Shown here: positions 13,031 through 23,049 of the stretch, in pieces
How the letters are laid out: every line of letters begins with the position of its first letter
Numbering within the stretch: position 1 is the stretch's first letter
Origin: Streptomyces lavendulae subsp. lavendulae
Lineage (GTDB): Bacteria > Actinomycetota > Actinomycetes > Streptomycetales > Streptomycetaceae
Direction: 5' to 3'
Assembly: GCF_002803845.1 (NCBI RefSeq)
Contig: NZ_CP024985.1
Coordinates: forward strand, 6,707,501 to 6,771,500
Length of the DNA: 64,000 nucleotides
The notes under the pieces: model-generated
Told to the model about the DNA's origin: nothing
What the model saw: only the letters and a program-made list of their open reading frames with translations
Database searches by the model: none
Made by a program: the position numbers and the translations under genes

Positions 13031-13225
13031 GCGTCGCTCTTCCCGGAGGCAAATCCGTGCGTCAGAATGGAGTGCCGCAGGTCACATGGCTCCCATAAGG
13101 CGAGACGGGTGGTCCGGCGAACGGTGGCGACCGATAAACTGCAACCTGGAACGTGATCGGGCGCAGCCCCCGGTGTGGTTCCGCCAAATGATCAGCCAGC
13201 AGCCGCTGCAACCCCAGGGAGCGTT
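13031..13225 (+). other. coaBC-metK intergenic region / metK leader
   Basis: 195 bp without a supportable gene. TAAACT (13135-13140) fits a TANNNT -10, but the region 17 bp upstream does not resemble TTGACA. I looked for a SAM-binding riboswitch, since the next gene makes SAM, and found no recognisable SAM-I/IV core. The leader may still be regulatory. Confidence 0.35.
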
Positions 13226-14434
<1,209 letters not shown>

Positions 14435-14450
14435 CCGCAGCCGCACGTGA

Positions 14451-14486
14451 CGAACGGCCCCGGACCTCCAGGTCCGGGGCCGTTCG
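14451..14486 (+). terminator. Hairpin terminator after metK
   Basis: A 17-bp perfect inverted repeat, CGAACGGCCCCGGACCT (14451-14467) with AGGTCCGGGGCCGTTCG (14470-14486). The central bases form the loop. It lies 17 nt after the metK stop. Confidence 0.85.
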
Positions 14487-14516
14487 CTGTCAGTGGTCTT
14501 TGGTAAGAATGCCTGT

Positions 14517-16616
14517 GTGAGCAGCGCGAACGAATCCCCGCCGGAGCAGCTCGCACTGATCCGGGAGATGGTCGCCGAGGCGAAGGCCAAGGCGCCCAAG
14601 GCCAAACCGCGCACCTGGCGCGGGGCCGCGGTCGCCGAGGAGCTGCCCGTCGCCCGCGTCCTGGTGAACAAGGGCGTCCTCCACCTCGACCGGCTCTTCG
14701 ACTACGCGGTGCCCGCCGAGCTCGCGGAGACCGCCCGGCCCGGCGTCCGCGTCCGGGTCCGCTTCGGCGCGGGCTCCCACCGCGTGCACGGCGGCCGCCG
14801 CGAGGGCGGCGGGCTCATCGACGGCTTCATCGTGGAGCGGTGCGCCGAGTCCGACTACAACGGGGCGCTGGCCGCCCTGGCCCAGGTGGTCTCGCCCGAG
14901 GTGGTCCTCTCCCCGCCCGTGCTGGCCCTCGCCCGCGCCGTCGCCGACCGGTACGCCGGCAGCCTCGCCGACGTCCTCCAGCTCGCCCTGCCCGCGCGCA
15001 GCGCCCGCGCCGAGGCCAGGCCCTCGCCCGAACCGCTGCCCCCGCCGCCCGTGCCCGAGCCCGGCGGCTGGACCCGCTACGGCGCCGGGCCCGCGTTCCT
15101 GCGGGCCCTCGCCACCGGGGGAGCCCCCCGCGCCGTGTGGACCGCCCTGCCCGGCCCCGGCTGGGCCGACGAGCTGGCCCGGGCCATGGCGGCGACCCTC
15201 GCCTCCGGCCGGGGCGCCCTGGCCGTGGTCCCGGACGGGCGCACCGCCGCCCGGGTCGACACCGCCCTGACCGAACTGCTCGGCGAGGGGCGGCACGCCC
15301 TGCTGACGGCCGAGTCGGGCCCCGAGAAGCGCTACCGGCAGTGGCTCGCGGTGAGCCGGGGCTCGGTGCGCGCGGTCGTCGGCACCCGGGCCGCGATGTT
15401 CGCCCCCGTGCGCGACCTCGGGCTGGTGGCGATCTGGGACGACGGGGACTCCAGCCACAGCGACGACCACGCCCCCTTCCCGCACGTCCGCGAGGTCCTG
15501 GAACTGCGCGCCGTCACCGACGGCTGCGCCTTCCTGGCCGGCGGCACCAGCTGCACGGTGGAGGCGGCCCAGCTCGTCGAGACGGGCTGGGCCCGCCCCC
15601 TCGTGGCCGACCGGGAGACGGTGCGGTCCGCCGCCCCGCGCATCCGCACCGTCGGCGACGAACTGCTGGCGCGCGACGGGGCGGCCCGCGCGGCCCGGCT
15701 CCCGAGCCTCGCCTGGGAGACCGTCCGCGAGGGCCTCAAGAGCGGTCCGGTCCTCGTCCAGGTGCCCCGGCGCGGGTACGCGCCCCGGCTCGCCTGCGAG
15801 CGCTGCCGGGCCCCCGCCCGCTGCACCGCCTGTGCCGGGCCGCTGGAGGCCCCCGACGAGCGGGACCTGCACTGCGGCTGGTGCGGGCGGACCGAGAGCG
15901 CCTGGCACTGCGGGGAGTGCGGTTCCTTCCGGCTGCGCGCCCAGGTGGTGGGCGCGCGGCGCACCGCCGAGGAGCTGGGCCGGGCCTTCCCGGCCGTGCC
16001 GGTGCGGACCTCGGGGCGCGACCACGTGCTGGACGAGGTGCCGGACCGCCCGGCGCTGGTGGTCTCCACACCCGGTGCCGAACCGGTCGCGGCGGGCGCC
16101 GGGTACGCGGCGGCCCTGCTGCTGGACGGCTGGGCCATGCTGGGCCGGCCCGACCTGCGGGCGGGGGAGGAGGCGCTGCGGCGCTGGATCGCCGCCGCGT
16201 CGCTGGTGCGCGCGGAGGGGCAGGTCGTGGTGGTGGCAGAGCCGACGCTGCGCCCCGTGCAGGCGCTGGTGCGCTGGGACCCGGTCGGGCACGCCGTACG
16301 GGAACTGGCCGAGCGGGCCCAGCTGGGTTTCCCGCCGGTGTCGCGGATGGCCGCGGTAGCGGGCCCGGGGGAGGCGCTGGAGGCCTTCCTCGGGGCCGTC
16401 GAGCTGCCGCCGGACGCGGAGGTCCTGGGGCCCGTACCGCTGCCCGGACGGCGGGGGGAGCCCTCACCGGGGGAGCGGGCCCTGGTCCGGGTCCCGCCGG
16501 GGAGCGGGGCGGCGCTGGCCGCCGCGCTGAAGTCGGCGCAGGCCGCGCGGATGGCACGGGGCGTCGCGGCGGCGGACGCGGTGCGGATCCGGATCGACCC
16601 GCCGGACATCGGCTGA
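14517..16616 (+). CDS. priA: PriA-like primosomal protein N', helicase motifs degenerate
   Basis: 699 aa. It has the PriA 3'-end DNA-binding domain (VNKGVLHLDRLFDYAVP) and the zinc-binding cysteine set (CERCRAPARCTAC, CGWCG, CGECG near residues 425-475). The place of Walker A has no GKT/S (TALPGPGWADELARAMA). The DEEH box is replaced by IWDDGDSSHSDDH. ATP hydrolysis and unwinding are therefore unlikely; it may act as a scaffold at stalled forks. From memory, actinobacterial PriA proteins are commonly degenerate like this. GTG 14517 is chosen by homology; its ribosome-binding site is weak. Confidence 0.9.
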   Translation: MSSANESPPEQLALIREMVAEAKAKAPKAKPRTWRGAAVAEELPVARVLVNKGVLHLDRLFDYAVPAELAETARPGVRVRVRFGAGSHRVHGGRREGGGLIDGFIVERCAESDYNGALAALAQVVSPEVVLSPPVLALARAVADRYAGSLADVLQLALPARSARAEARPSPEPLPPPPVPEPGGWTRYGAGPAFLRALATGGAPRAVWTALPGPGWADELARAMAATLASGRGALAVVPDGRTAARVDTALTELLGEGRHALLTAESGPEKRYRQWLAVSRGSVRAVVGTRAAMFAPVRDLGLVAIWDDGDSSHSDDHAPFPHVREVLELRAVTDGCAFLAGGTSCTVEAAQLVETGWARPLVADRETVRSAAPRIRTVGDELLARDGAARAARLPSLAWETVREGLKSGPVLVQVPRRGYAPRLACERCRAPARCTACAGPLEAPDERDLHCGWCGRTESAWHCGECGSFRLRAQVVGARRTAEELGRAFPAVPVRTSGRDHVLDEVPDRPALVVSTPGAEPVAAGAGYAAALLLDGWAMLGRPDLRAGEEALRRWIAAASLVRAEGQVVVVAEPTLRPVQALVRWDPVGHAVRELAERAQLGFPPVSRMAAVAGPGEALEAFLGAVELPPDAEVLGPVPLPGRRGEPSPGERALVRVPPGSGAALAAALKSAQAARMARGVAAADAVRIRIDPPDIG

Positions 16617-16658
16617 GGGGTGCGCGTGCCCCTCGGCCGCGGGCCCGGTGCGCTCGAA

Positions 16659-16704
16659 CGCCGGCGGGCCGGAGTTCCGCTGCGCGGAGTCCGGCCCGCC
16701 GGCG
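16659..16704. terminator. Bidirectional hairpin between priA and the convergent HTH gene
   Basis: CGCCGGCGGGCCGGA (16659-16673) pairs perfectly with TCCGGCCCGCCGGCG (16690-16704). An inner TCCGC/GCGGA stem (16676-16680, 16684-16688) closes the loop. It lies between two convergent genes, so it can end both transcripts. Confidence 0.75.
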
Positions 16705-16799
16705 TGCGGAGCCGCTGGGAGCGGGCGGAGGGCGGGTGCAGCACACGCCCCGCGGGGTCGGTGCCGTCGGGGGTCGGCGTCCCGGCGGCGCGGCCCCGG

Positions 16800-17324
16800 T
16801 CAGCCGTTGCGGGGTCCCGGGAACGCCGACTGGCGGGCGGCCGGGGCGGCGGCGGCCTGGGTGTCCTCGCGCACGGGCTGCGGGGGCACCGAGCGGGCCG
16901 CCGGGATGGTGGGCAGCGGGCCCAGGGTCCGCGTCGTGGTGCCCTCGGCCAGCGGCTCCGCGGACTCGGCGGCCTGCGCGCGGCGGGCCCCGTAGCGGCG
17001 GTGCACGGCCTGCTTGGTGACGCCGAGCGCGGAGCCCACGGCGTCCCACGAGAAGCCGAGGGAGCGGTCGAAGTCCACCGCCGCGGTGACCAGCGTCTCG
17101 ACGCTGTCCCGCAGCTCCTGGGCGAGCCGCACGGTGGGCGCGGGGGCCCTGCCGTAGACGACGAAGCCCGTGGACGGCCCGGAGCGGCGCGGGCGGTACA
17201 CGTTGCCCAGCTGGGCGGTGAGGGTGCGCAGAGCGTCCACCTGTCGGCGAACCCGCTCGATGTCCCGCACCAGGAGGTGCAGGCTGGCCCGTGCTTGGGC
17301 GTCATGAGTGGCGTGGTCGGCCAT
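16800..17324 (-). CDS. Small HTH protein, function unknown
   Basis: 174 aa. The N-terminal half is helical and likely coiled (ARASLHLLVRDIERVRRQ). A helix-turn-helix follows near residues 90-112 (FSWDAVGSALGVTKQAVHRR), similar to sigma-region-4 or AsnC-type HTHs. The C-terminal tail is rich in Pro/Ala and low in complexity. ATG 17324 lies divergent from fmt across a 253-bp gap that is relatively A/T-rich near 17380-17440 and contains TTGACC (17409-17414) with no good -10. It looks like a widespread Streptomyces regulator of unknown target. Confidence 0.75.
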   Translation of the reverse strand: MADHATHDAQARASLHLLVRDIERVRRQVDALRTLTAQLGNVYRPRRSGPSTGFVVYGRAPAPTVRLAQELRDSVETLVTAAVDFDRSLGFSWDAVGSALGVTKQAVHRRYGARRAQAAESAEPLAEGTTTRTLGPLPTIPAARSVPPQPVREDTQAAAAPAARQSAFPGPRNG

Positions 17325-17577
17325 GAAGAAGCCTCTCGAACCGGTGCTGGAGAGCGGATCGGGCCGCAGACACCGTTCTCATTCGCGGCCCGTTTCGGTC
17401 AATCTGCCTTGACCAACGCGCCATACCGCGAGGAAGTCACGCTCCGGGGGCGTGTCGGCATATGCGAGAGGCGCGCGTGTGTGCGTACGCCCCCCGCGGC
17501 ACCGCAGGTGGGCGGGCGGGGGCGGGCCCCATAGACTGGTGTGCTGCTGACAGCCGAGATAGCGAGGTAGGACCCCA

Positions 17578-18522
17578 GTGAAGCTCGTCTTCGCAGGCAC
17601 CCCCGAGGTCGCCGTGCCCGCCCTGGACGCCCTGATCGCCTCCGGGCGGCACGAGGTAGCCGCCGTCGTCACCCGGCCCGACGCCCCGGCCGGCCGCGGC
17701 CGCCGGCTCGTCGCCAGCCCGGTCGCCGAGCGCGCCGAGGAGGCCGGGATCGAGGTCCTCAAGCCCGCGCGGCCGCGCGACGAGGACTTCCAGGCCCGGC
17801 TGCGCGAGATCGCCCCCGACTGCTGCCCGGTCGTCGCCTACGGGGCGCTGCTCCCCAAGAGCGCCCTGGACATCCCCCGCGAGGGATGGGTCAACCTGCA
17901 CTTCTCCCTGCTGCCCGCCTGGCGCGGCGCGGCCCCCGTCCAGCAGTCGATCATGGCGGGGGACGAGGTCACCGGCGCCTCCACCTTCCGCATCGAGGAG
18001 GGGCTGGACACCGGCCCCGTCTTCGGGGTCCTCACCGAGGGGATCCGTCCGACCGACACCAGCGGCGACCTGCTGACCCGGCTCGCCTTCGCCGGCGCCG
18101 GACTGCTGGCCGCGACCATGGACGGCATCGAGGACGGCACCCTGCGCGCCGTCCCGCAGTCCGCCGAGGGGATCTCGCTCGCGCCGAAGATCACGGTCGA
18201 GGACGCGCGCGTCGACTGGAACGCCCCCGCGCTGCGCGCCGACCGCGTGGTGCGCGGCTGCACGCCCGCCCCGGGCGCGTGGACCGTCTTCCGCGGCGAG
18301 CGGCTCAAGCTGATCTCCGTCGGGCTGGTCGCCGACCGCACCGACCTCGCGCCGGGCGTGCTGGCCCCGGCCAAGAACAACGTGTACGTCGGCACCGGCT
18401 CGCACGCCGTCGAGCTGCTGTGGGTGCAGCCGCAGGGCAAGAAGCCGATGAAGGGCGCCGACTGGGCCCGCGGGGTGCGGATCGCTCCCGGCGAGCGCCT
18501 GGGCGCGGCCGACGTAGGCTGA
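17578..18522 (+). CDS. fmt: Methionyl-tRNA formyltransferase
   Basis: 314 aa, usual length. It formylates initiator Met-tRNA using 10-formyl-tetrahydrofolate. The N terminus is KLVFAGTPEVAVPALDAL. The folate/catalytic segment VNLHFSLLPAWRGAAPVQ is near residues 104-121. A C-terminal OB-like tRNA-binding domain follows. GTG 17578 comes after AGCGAGGTAGG. Upstream of rsmB in the same orientation, a common fmt-rsmB pair. Confidence 0.96.
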   Translation: MKLVFAGTPEVAVPALDALIASGRHEVAAVVTRPDAPAGRGRRLVASPVAERAEEAGIEVLKPARPRDEDFQARLREIAPDCCPVVAYGALLPKSALDIPREGWVNLHFSLLPAWRGAAPVQQSIMAGDEVTGASTFRIEEGLDTGPVFGVLTEGIRPTDTSGDLLTRLAFAGAGLLAATMDGIEDGTLRAVPQSAEGISLAPKITVEDARVDWNAPALRADRVVRGCTPAPGAWTVFRGERLKLISVGLVADRTDLAPGVLAPAKNNVYVGTGSHAVELLWVQPQGKKPMKGADWARGVRIAPGERLGAADVG

Positions 18523-18610
18523 TTGCGCGACCGGTCCGCCACCCGCGCGGGCCCCGCAGTACCCCGTGATCCACCACCGCAGTACCTCGTAACCCCGGAG
18601 CACCTTTCAC

Positions 18611-20098
18611 GTGAGCGAACAGCCCCGTCGTCGTCCCGCCGCCGCAGGCGCCGGCAAGCCGTCCGGCAAGCAGGGCGGCCGTCCGGCCAAGCCGTACCGC
18701 CGGCCCCAGAAGGACCCCGTCCGGATGCTGGCCTTCGAGGTGCTGCGGGCGGTGGACGAGCGCGACGCCTACGCCAACCTCGTGCTGCCCCCGCTGCTGA
18801 AGAAGGCCCGCCAGGACGAGAGCTTCCAGGCGCGCGACGCGGCCCTGGCCACCGAGCTGGTCTACGGCACCCTGCGCCGCCAGGGCACCTACGACGCGGT
18901 GATCAAGGCCTGCATCGACCGGCCGCTGCGCGAGGTCGACCCGCCGGTGCTGGACGTGCTCTCGCTCGGCGCCCACCAGCTGCTCGGCACCCGCATCCCC
19001 ACGCACGCCGCGGTCTCGGCCAGCGTCGAACTGGCCCGCGTGGTGCTCGGCGACGGCCGCGCCAAGTTCGTGAACGCCGTGCTCCGCAAGATCTCCGCGC
19101 ACGACCTGGACGACTGGCTGGAGCGGGTCGCGCCGCCGTACGAGGACGACGCCGAGGAACACCTCGCGATCTACCACTCGCACCCCCGCTGGGTCGTCAG
19201 CGCCCTGTGGGACGCCCTGGGCGGGGGCCGCGCCGGGATCGAGGACCTGCTCGAAGCCGACAACGAGCGGCCCGAGGTCACCCTGGTGGCCCGTCCGGGC
19301 CGGTCCACGTCCCAGGAGCTGCTGGAGGCCGTCGGCGAGGACTCGGCGCTGCCGGGGCGCTGGTCCCCGTACGCGGTACGGATGGCCGAGGGCGGCGAGC
19401 CGGGCGCGCTGGAGGCCGTCCGTGAGGGCCGCGCCGGCGTGCAGGACGAGGGCAGCCAGCTGGTGGCGATGGCCCTGGCCGCCGTGCCCGTCGAGGGGCG
19501 CGACGCGCGCTGGCTCGACGGCTGCGCGGGTCCCGGCGGCAAGGCGGCGCTGCTGGGTGCGCTGGCCGCGCAGCGCGGAGCCTTCCTGCTGGCTTCGGAG
19601 AAGCAGCCCCACCGGGCCCGGCTCGTGGAGCGCGCGCTCGCCGGGAACCCGGGCCCCTACCAGGTCATCGCGGCCGACGGCACCCGGCCCCCGTGGCTGC
19701 CCGGCTCCTTCGACCGCGTGCTCGTGGACGTGCCCTGCTCCGGTCTGGGCGCGCTGCGGCGCCGCCCCGAGGCCCGCTGGCGGCGTCGCCCCGAGGACCT
19801 GGAGGGCTTCGCGCCGCTCCAGCGCGGCCTGCTGCGCGAGGCCCTCGCCGCGGTGCGCGTCGGCGGCGTCGTGGGCTACGCGACCTGCTCCCCGCACCTG
19901 GCGGAGACCCGGGTGGTCGTGGACGACGTCCTCAAGGGCCGGGGCGCCGGCGCCCGGGCGGTGTCGGCCGAACTGATCGACGCCCGCCCGTACATGGCGG
20001 GCGTCCCCGCCCTCGGCGACGGCCCCGACGTCCAGCTGTGGCCGCACCTGCACGGCACGGACGCGATGTACCTCGCCCTGCTGCGCCGCACGGCATAG
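18611..20098 (+). CDS. rsmB: 16S rRNA (cytosine-967 C5)-methyltransferase RsmB
   Basis: 495 aa. A basic N-terminal tail of about 40 residues precedes a NusB-like RNA-binding domain (VRMLAFEVLRAVDERDAYAN). The C-terminal SAM-dependent domain has WLDGCAGPGGKAALL for SAM binding, the DVPCSGLG motif and the second catalytic Cys in YATCSPHLAETR. Two cysteines in PC and TC contexts are the signature of RNA m5C methyltransferases. GTG 18611 follows GGAGCACC. It is 88 bp downstream of fmt, probably cotranscribed. Confidence 0.95.
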   Translation: MSEQPRRRPAAAGAGKPSGKQGGRPAKPYRRPQKDPVRMLAFEVLRAVDERDAYANLVLPPLLKKARQDESFQARDAALATELVYGTLRRQGTYDAVIKACIDRPLREVDPPVLDVLSLGAHQLLGTRIPTHAAVSASVELARVVLGDGRAKFVNAVLRKISAHDLDDWLERVAPPYEDDAEEHLAIYHSHPRWVVSALWDALGGGRAGIEDLLEADNERPEVTLVARPGRSTSQELLEAVGEDSALPGRWSPYAVRMAEGGEPGALEAVREGRAGVQDEGSQLVAMALAAVPVEGRDARWLDGCAGPGGKAALLGALAAQRGAFLLASEKQPHRARLVERALAGNPGPYQVIAADGTRPPWLPGSFDRVLVDVPCSGLGALRRRPEARWRRRPEDLEGFAPLQRGLLREALAAVRVGGVVGYATCSPHLAETRVVVDDVLKGRGAGARAVSAELIDARPYMAGVPALGDGPDVQLWPHLHGTDAMYLALLRRTA

Positions 20099-20109
20099 CC
20101 GCGCCCCGT

Positions 20110-20149
20110 GCCGAAGGGCCGCACCGGGGATCCGGTGCGGCCCTTCGGC
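20110..20149. terminator. Bidirectional hairpin between rsmB and the NRPS-like gene
   Basis: A perfect 18-bp stem, GCCGAAGGGCCGCACCGG (20110-20127) with CCGGTGCGGCCCTTCGGC (20132-20149), loop GGAT. It sits between convergent genes, 11 nt after the rsmB stop and 3 nt from the NRPS-like stop. Confidence 0.85.
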
Positions 20150-20152
20150 GCC

Positions 20153-23035
20153 CTACGCGAGGTCGCCGGTGGCGGCCAGGCGGTGCCAGAACGCGGTGAT
20201 CATCGCCTCGTCGATCTCCGGGAACGTCACCCCGAGGGCTTCCAGCCTCTCTGCGGTCCGCCGGCTGCGGAAGGTGTCGACGGCCGGGGCGGGTTTCGTC
20301 ACCAGGGTGCGCGCGTACTCCTCGAACGCGTCCAGGTACGGCAGGAAGGGCAGCTCGCGGCCCGCCTCGCCGGCGTCCCGGAGCGCGCCCAGCCACTCCC
20401 CGAGCGGGACCTCCCGGGTGTGCGTCCCGTGCAAGGAGTCGTACACGCGGAGGAAGTCCAGGGCGTGTACCGGACGGACGTGGTGGAGGTGCCGGACGCC
20501 GGCCGTGCCGGTGGGCTCCCGGTCGAGGACCAGGGCGGCCAGGGCGCGCGCCGCGACGTCCGCCGGCAGCAGGTCCGCCCAGGCCACCGCGTCGCGCGGG
20601 ACGCTGCCGAGCGCGGCGCAGGTGGTCAGCAGGCGGCAGTACATGTCGTCCGGGTTGACCGCCCCGTGGCGGGAATCGGCCCAGACGCGGCCGAGCCGGT
20701 AGACACGGGCGTCGGCGCCCCGGGCGACGGCGTGCCCCACCATCCGGTCGGCGACCCATTTGCCGGCGGCGTAGCCGTCCGCGAGCGGGTGCGTCTCGTC
20801 CGCCGTGTCGGAGTCCTCGGTGATCAGCCGGGGCTCCGCTCCGGCGCGGAAGAGGCCCAGGGAGGAGAGGTGGTGCACGCGCGTGGCGCCGCCCTCCGCC
20901 GCGAGCCGCAGCAGCTCCCGGGTCCCGTCGACGTTCGCCGCCTTCAGCCGCTCGTACGGGGAGAGGTGGTGGACGTGGGCGCCCGAGTGGACGATCGCGT
21001 CCACCGCCCCCTCGCCGTGCGCCAGTTCCCGCCAGGTCCGCGCGTCGAGGCCGACCGACGGACGGGCCAGGTCGCCGGGCAGGACCCGCACGCGCGGGTC
21101 GTCCGCGAGGGGTCCCAGGCCGTAGGAGACGGCGACCCCGTTCACCCGGGCGCGGGCCGCCTCCGGTGATTCCGCCCGGACCAGGCAGAGCAGCTCGGCG
21201 CCGGTCCGCGCGGTCCGCGTCAGCAGCTCCCGCAGCAGGAAGGCGCCGACGAACCCGGTGGCCCCGGTGAGGAGGATCCGGCGCGGTTCCCGGCCGGCCC
21301 CGTCGGGGGTCGGCGCGGGGAAGCGCAGCCCCGGGTCGAGCCAGGCGTCGGCGTCGCCGGCCACGGCGACCGGGCCGGGGGTGCGGCCCGCCCGGCGGTC
21401 CTCGACCAGGGCGGCCAGGTCGCCTGCGGTGGGTGCCGCGAGGAACTCGCGCACCCCTACGCGTACGCCCAGTTCCGCCGACACCCTCGCCAGCAGCCGG
21501 ACCACCAGCAGGGAATGCCCGCCCAGTGCGAAGAAGTCCTCGTCCGCCGCGACCCCGGACACCGCGAGGACCTCGGCGAACACCGCGCACAGCCGGGTCT
21601 CCAGCCCGGTGATGGGCGCGCGGCCCGTGGCGGCGGGGGTGTGGTCGGGCACCGGGAGTGCCTTGTGGTCGAGCTTCCCGTTGAAGGTCACCGGCAGTCC
21701 GTCCAGGAACACGAAGGCGGACGGGACCATGTGGGCCGGCAGGAAGCCCTCCAGGAAGCGGCGGGCGTGGGCGGTGGTGGCCTCCGGCGCGTAGCGGGCG
21801 GGGTTGGCGTCGAAGGCGACCTCCACGCTGCCGTCGTGCGCGCGGTCGTAGACGTTGACGCTCAGGTCGTCGACGGGCCCGGTGGCCAAGCCGCGGGGGA
21901 CCACGGGGCAGTCGCCGAAACGCACCCCGTGGTCGTACGAGACCACGTTCACCACCGGCCCGAACAGGGCCCCGGTGCCGGCGGTACGGAGGTCCCGCGC
22001 GAGGTCCTCGTAGCGGTGGCGCTGGTGGCGCACGGCGCCCCGCACGGTGTCGGCGACCTGCCGGAACAGGTCGCCGAGGGAGGTGTCGGAATCCACCCGG
22101 AGGCGGATCGGCAGGATGTTGGACGTCATGCCCGGGACGGCCTTCGCGGGCGCGCCGGTCCGGCCCGGGGCGGGCATGCCGAGCACGAGGTCCCCGGCTC
22201 CCGTCATCCGGTGCAGGCAGACGGCCGTGGCGGCGATGACCAGGCCCGACAGGCTCGTGCGGAAGCCGCGGGCGGCCCCCTTCAGGGCCGTGACCTCCCG
22301 CGCCCCGATCCCTTCGAGGTGCCGCAGGGGCGGTTGGAGGTCGCGCAGCGGGCGGCGCCCGCTCAGGGTGACCGCCTCCGGGCGTCCGGCGAGGACTCCG
22401 TGCCAGTACTCCGCGTCGACGCGGTGGTCCTCGCCGGCCCGGTAGGCGGCGTCGGCGGCCACCAGGACCTCGTGGTGCGCGAGGGCGCCCTCCTCTGCGG
22501 AGCCGCCGGCGAGGAGGGCGTTGTAGACCCCGGCGACCCGCTTCGCGATGACCGCGCCGCTGAGCCCGTCGACGGCGATGTGGTGGATGCGGTGGTACCA
22601 CAGGTGCCGGTCGTCGGACTCCCGGAAGAGAGCCTCGGTGAACAGCGGGCGCGCGAGGCCGCCGGGTCCGGCCAGGTCCTCGCGCATCCACCGTACGGCG
22701 GCGGCGCGCGGGTCCGTCTCGCCGCTCACGTCCACGAAGTGCAGCGGCCAGTCCTCGGTGACCTCCACGCGCTGGGTCACGCCGCCGTCGGTCTCCCGGT
22801 CGAAGACCAGGTGCATGCACTCGGACTCGGCCACCGCGCGACGCAGCGCGCGGGCGAAGAGTTCCGGGTCGAACGCACCGGTGATCTCCAGGTACTCGCC
22901 CGTCTGGTAAGCGGCGCTCTCCGGCTCCAGTTGCTGGCCGTACCAGACGTATCGCGGATCCACCGCGCGGTCGGGCCGCCCCGCGGGAGGGTCGCCCGAG
23001 TTCCGGGGCCGTGGCCGGAAGTGGCCGGGGGGCAT
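20153..23035 (-). CDS. NRPS-like protein: condensation, adenylation remnant, carrier, thioester reductase
   Basis: 960 aa. A condensation domain covers about residues 25-425, with the active motif HHIAVDG at 151-157. At about residue 430 it switches into the last 30 residues of an adenylation domain (HMVPSAFVFLDGLPV, then A10-type NGKLDHKALP at 452-461). The whole A core is absent. A carrier domain follows with the phosphopantetheine Ser508 in FFALGGHSLL, then a NAD(P)-binding thioester reductase (GATGFVG at 591-597, YAAGK). It would need a partner to load its carrier; the product would be released as an aldehyde or alcohol. ATG 23035 has no clear ribosome-binding site; GTG 22963 is an alternative. 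Orphan gene, 14 bp from divergent rpe. Confidence 0.88.
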   Translation of the reverse strand: MPPGHFRPRPRNSGDPPAGRPDRAVDPRYVWYGQQLEPESAAYQTGEYLEITGAFDPELFARALRRAVAESECMHLVFDRETDGGVTQRVEVTEDWPLHFVDVSGETDPRAAAVRWMREDLAGPGGLARPLFTEALFRESDDRHLWYHRIHHIAVDGLSGAVIAKRVAGVYNALLAGGSAEEGALAHHEVLVAADAAYRAGEDHRVDAEYWHGVLAGRPEAVTLSGRRPLRDLQPPLRHLEGIGAREVTALKGAARGFRTSLSGLVIAATAVCLHRMTGAGDLVLGMPAPGRTGAPAKAVPGMTSNILPIRLRVDSDTSLGDLFRQVADTVRGAVRHQRHRYEDLARDLRTAGTGALFGPVVNVVSYDHGVRFGDCPVVPRGLATGPVDDLSVNVYDRAHDGSVEVAFDANPARYAPEATTAHARRFLEGFLPAHMVPSAFVFLDGLPVTFNGKLDHKALPVPDHTPAATGRAPITGLETRLCAVFAEVLAVSGVAADEDFFALGGHSLLVVRLLARVSAELGVRVGVREFLAAPTAGDLAALVEDRRAGRTPGPVAVAGDADAWLDPGLRFPAPTPDGAGREPRRILLTGATGFVGAFLLRELLTRTARTGAELLCLVRAESPEAARARVNGVAVSYGLGPLADDPRVRVLPGDLARPSVGLDARTWRELAHGEGAVDAIVHSGAHVHHLSPYERLKAANVDGTRELLRLAAEGGATRVHHLSSLGLFRAGAEPRLITEDSDTADETHPLADGYAAGKWVADRMVGHAVARGADARVYRLGRVWADSRHGAVNPDDMYCRLLTTCAALGSVPRDAVAWADLLPADVAARALAALVLDREPTGTAGVRHLHHVRPVHALDFLRVYDSLHGTHTREVPLGEWLGALRDAGEAGRELPFLPYLDAFEEYARTLVTKPAPAVDTFRSRRTAERLEALGVTFPEIDEAMITAFWHRLAATGDLA

Positions 23036-23049
23036 GGCAGGCTTGGGGC

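Noticed and set aside
13031..13225. SAM riboswitch before metK
   Set aside because: No recognisable SAM-I or SAM-IV core or pseudoknot; only the biological expectation supported it.
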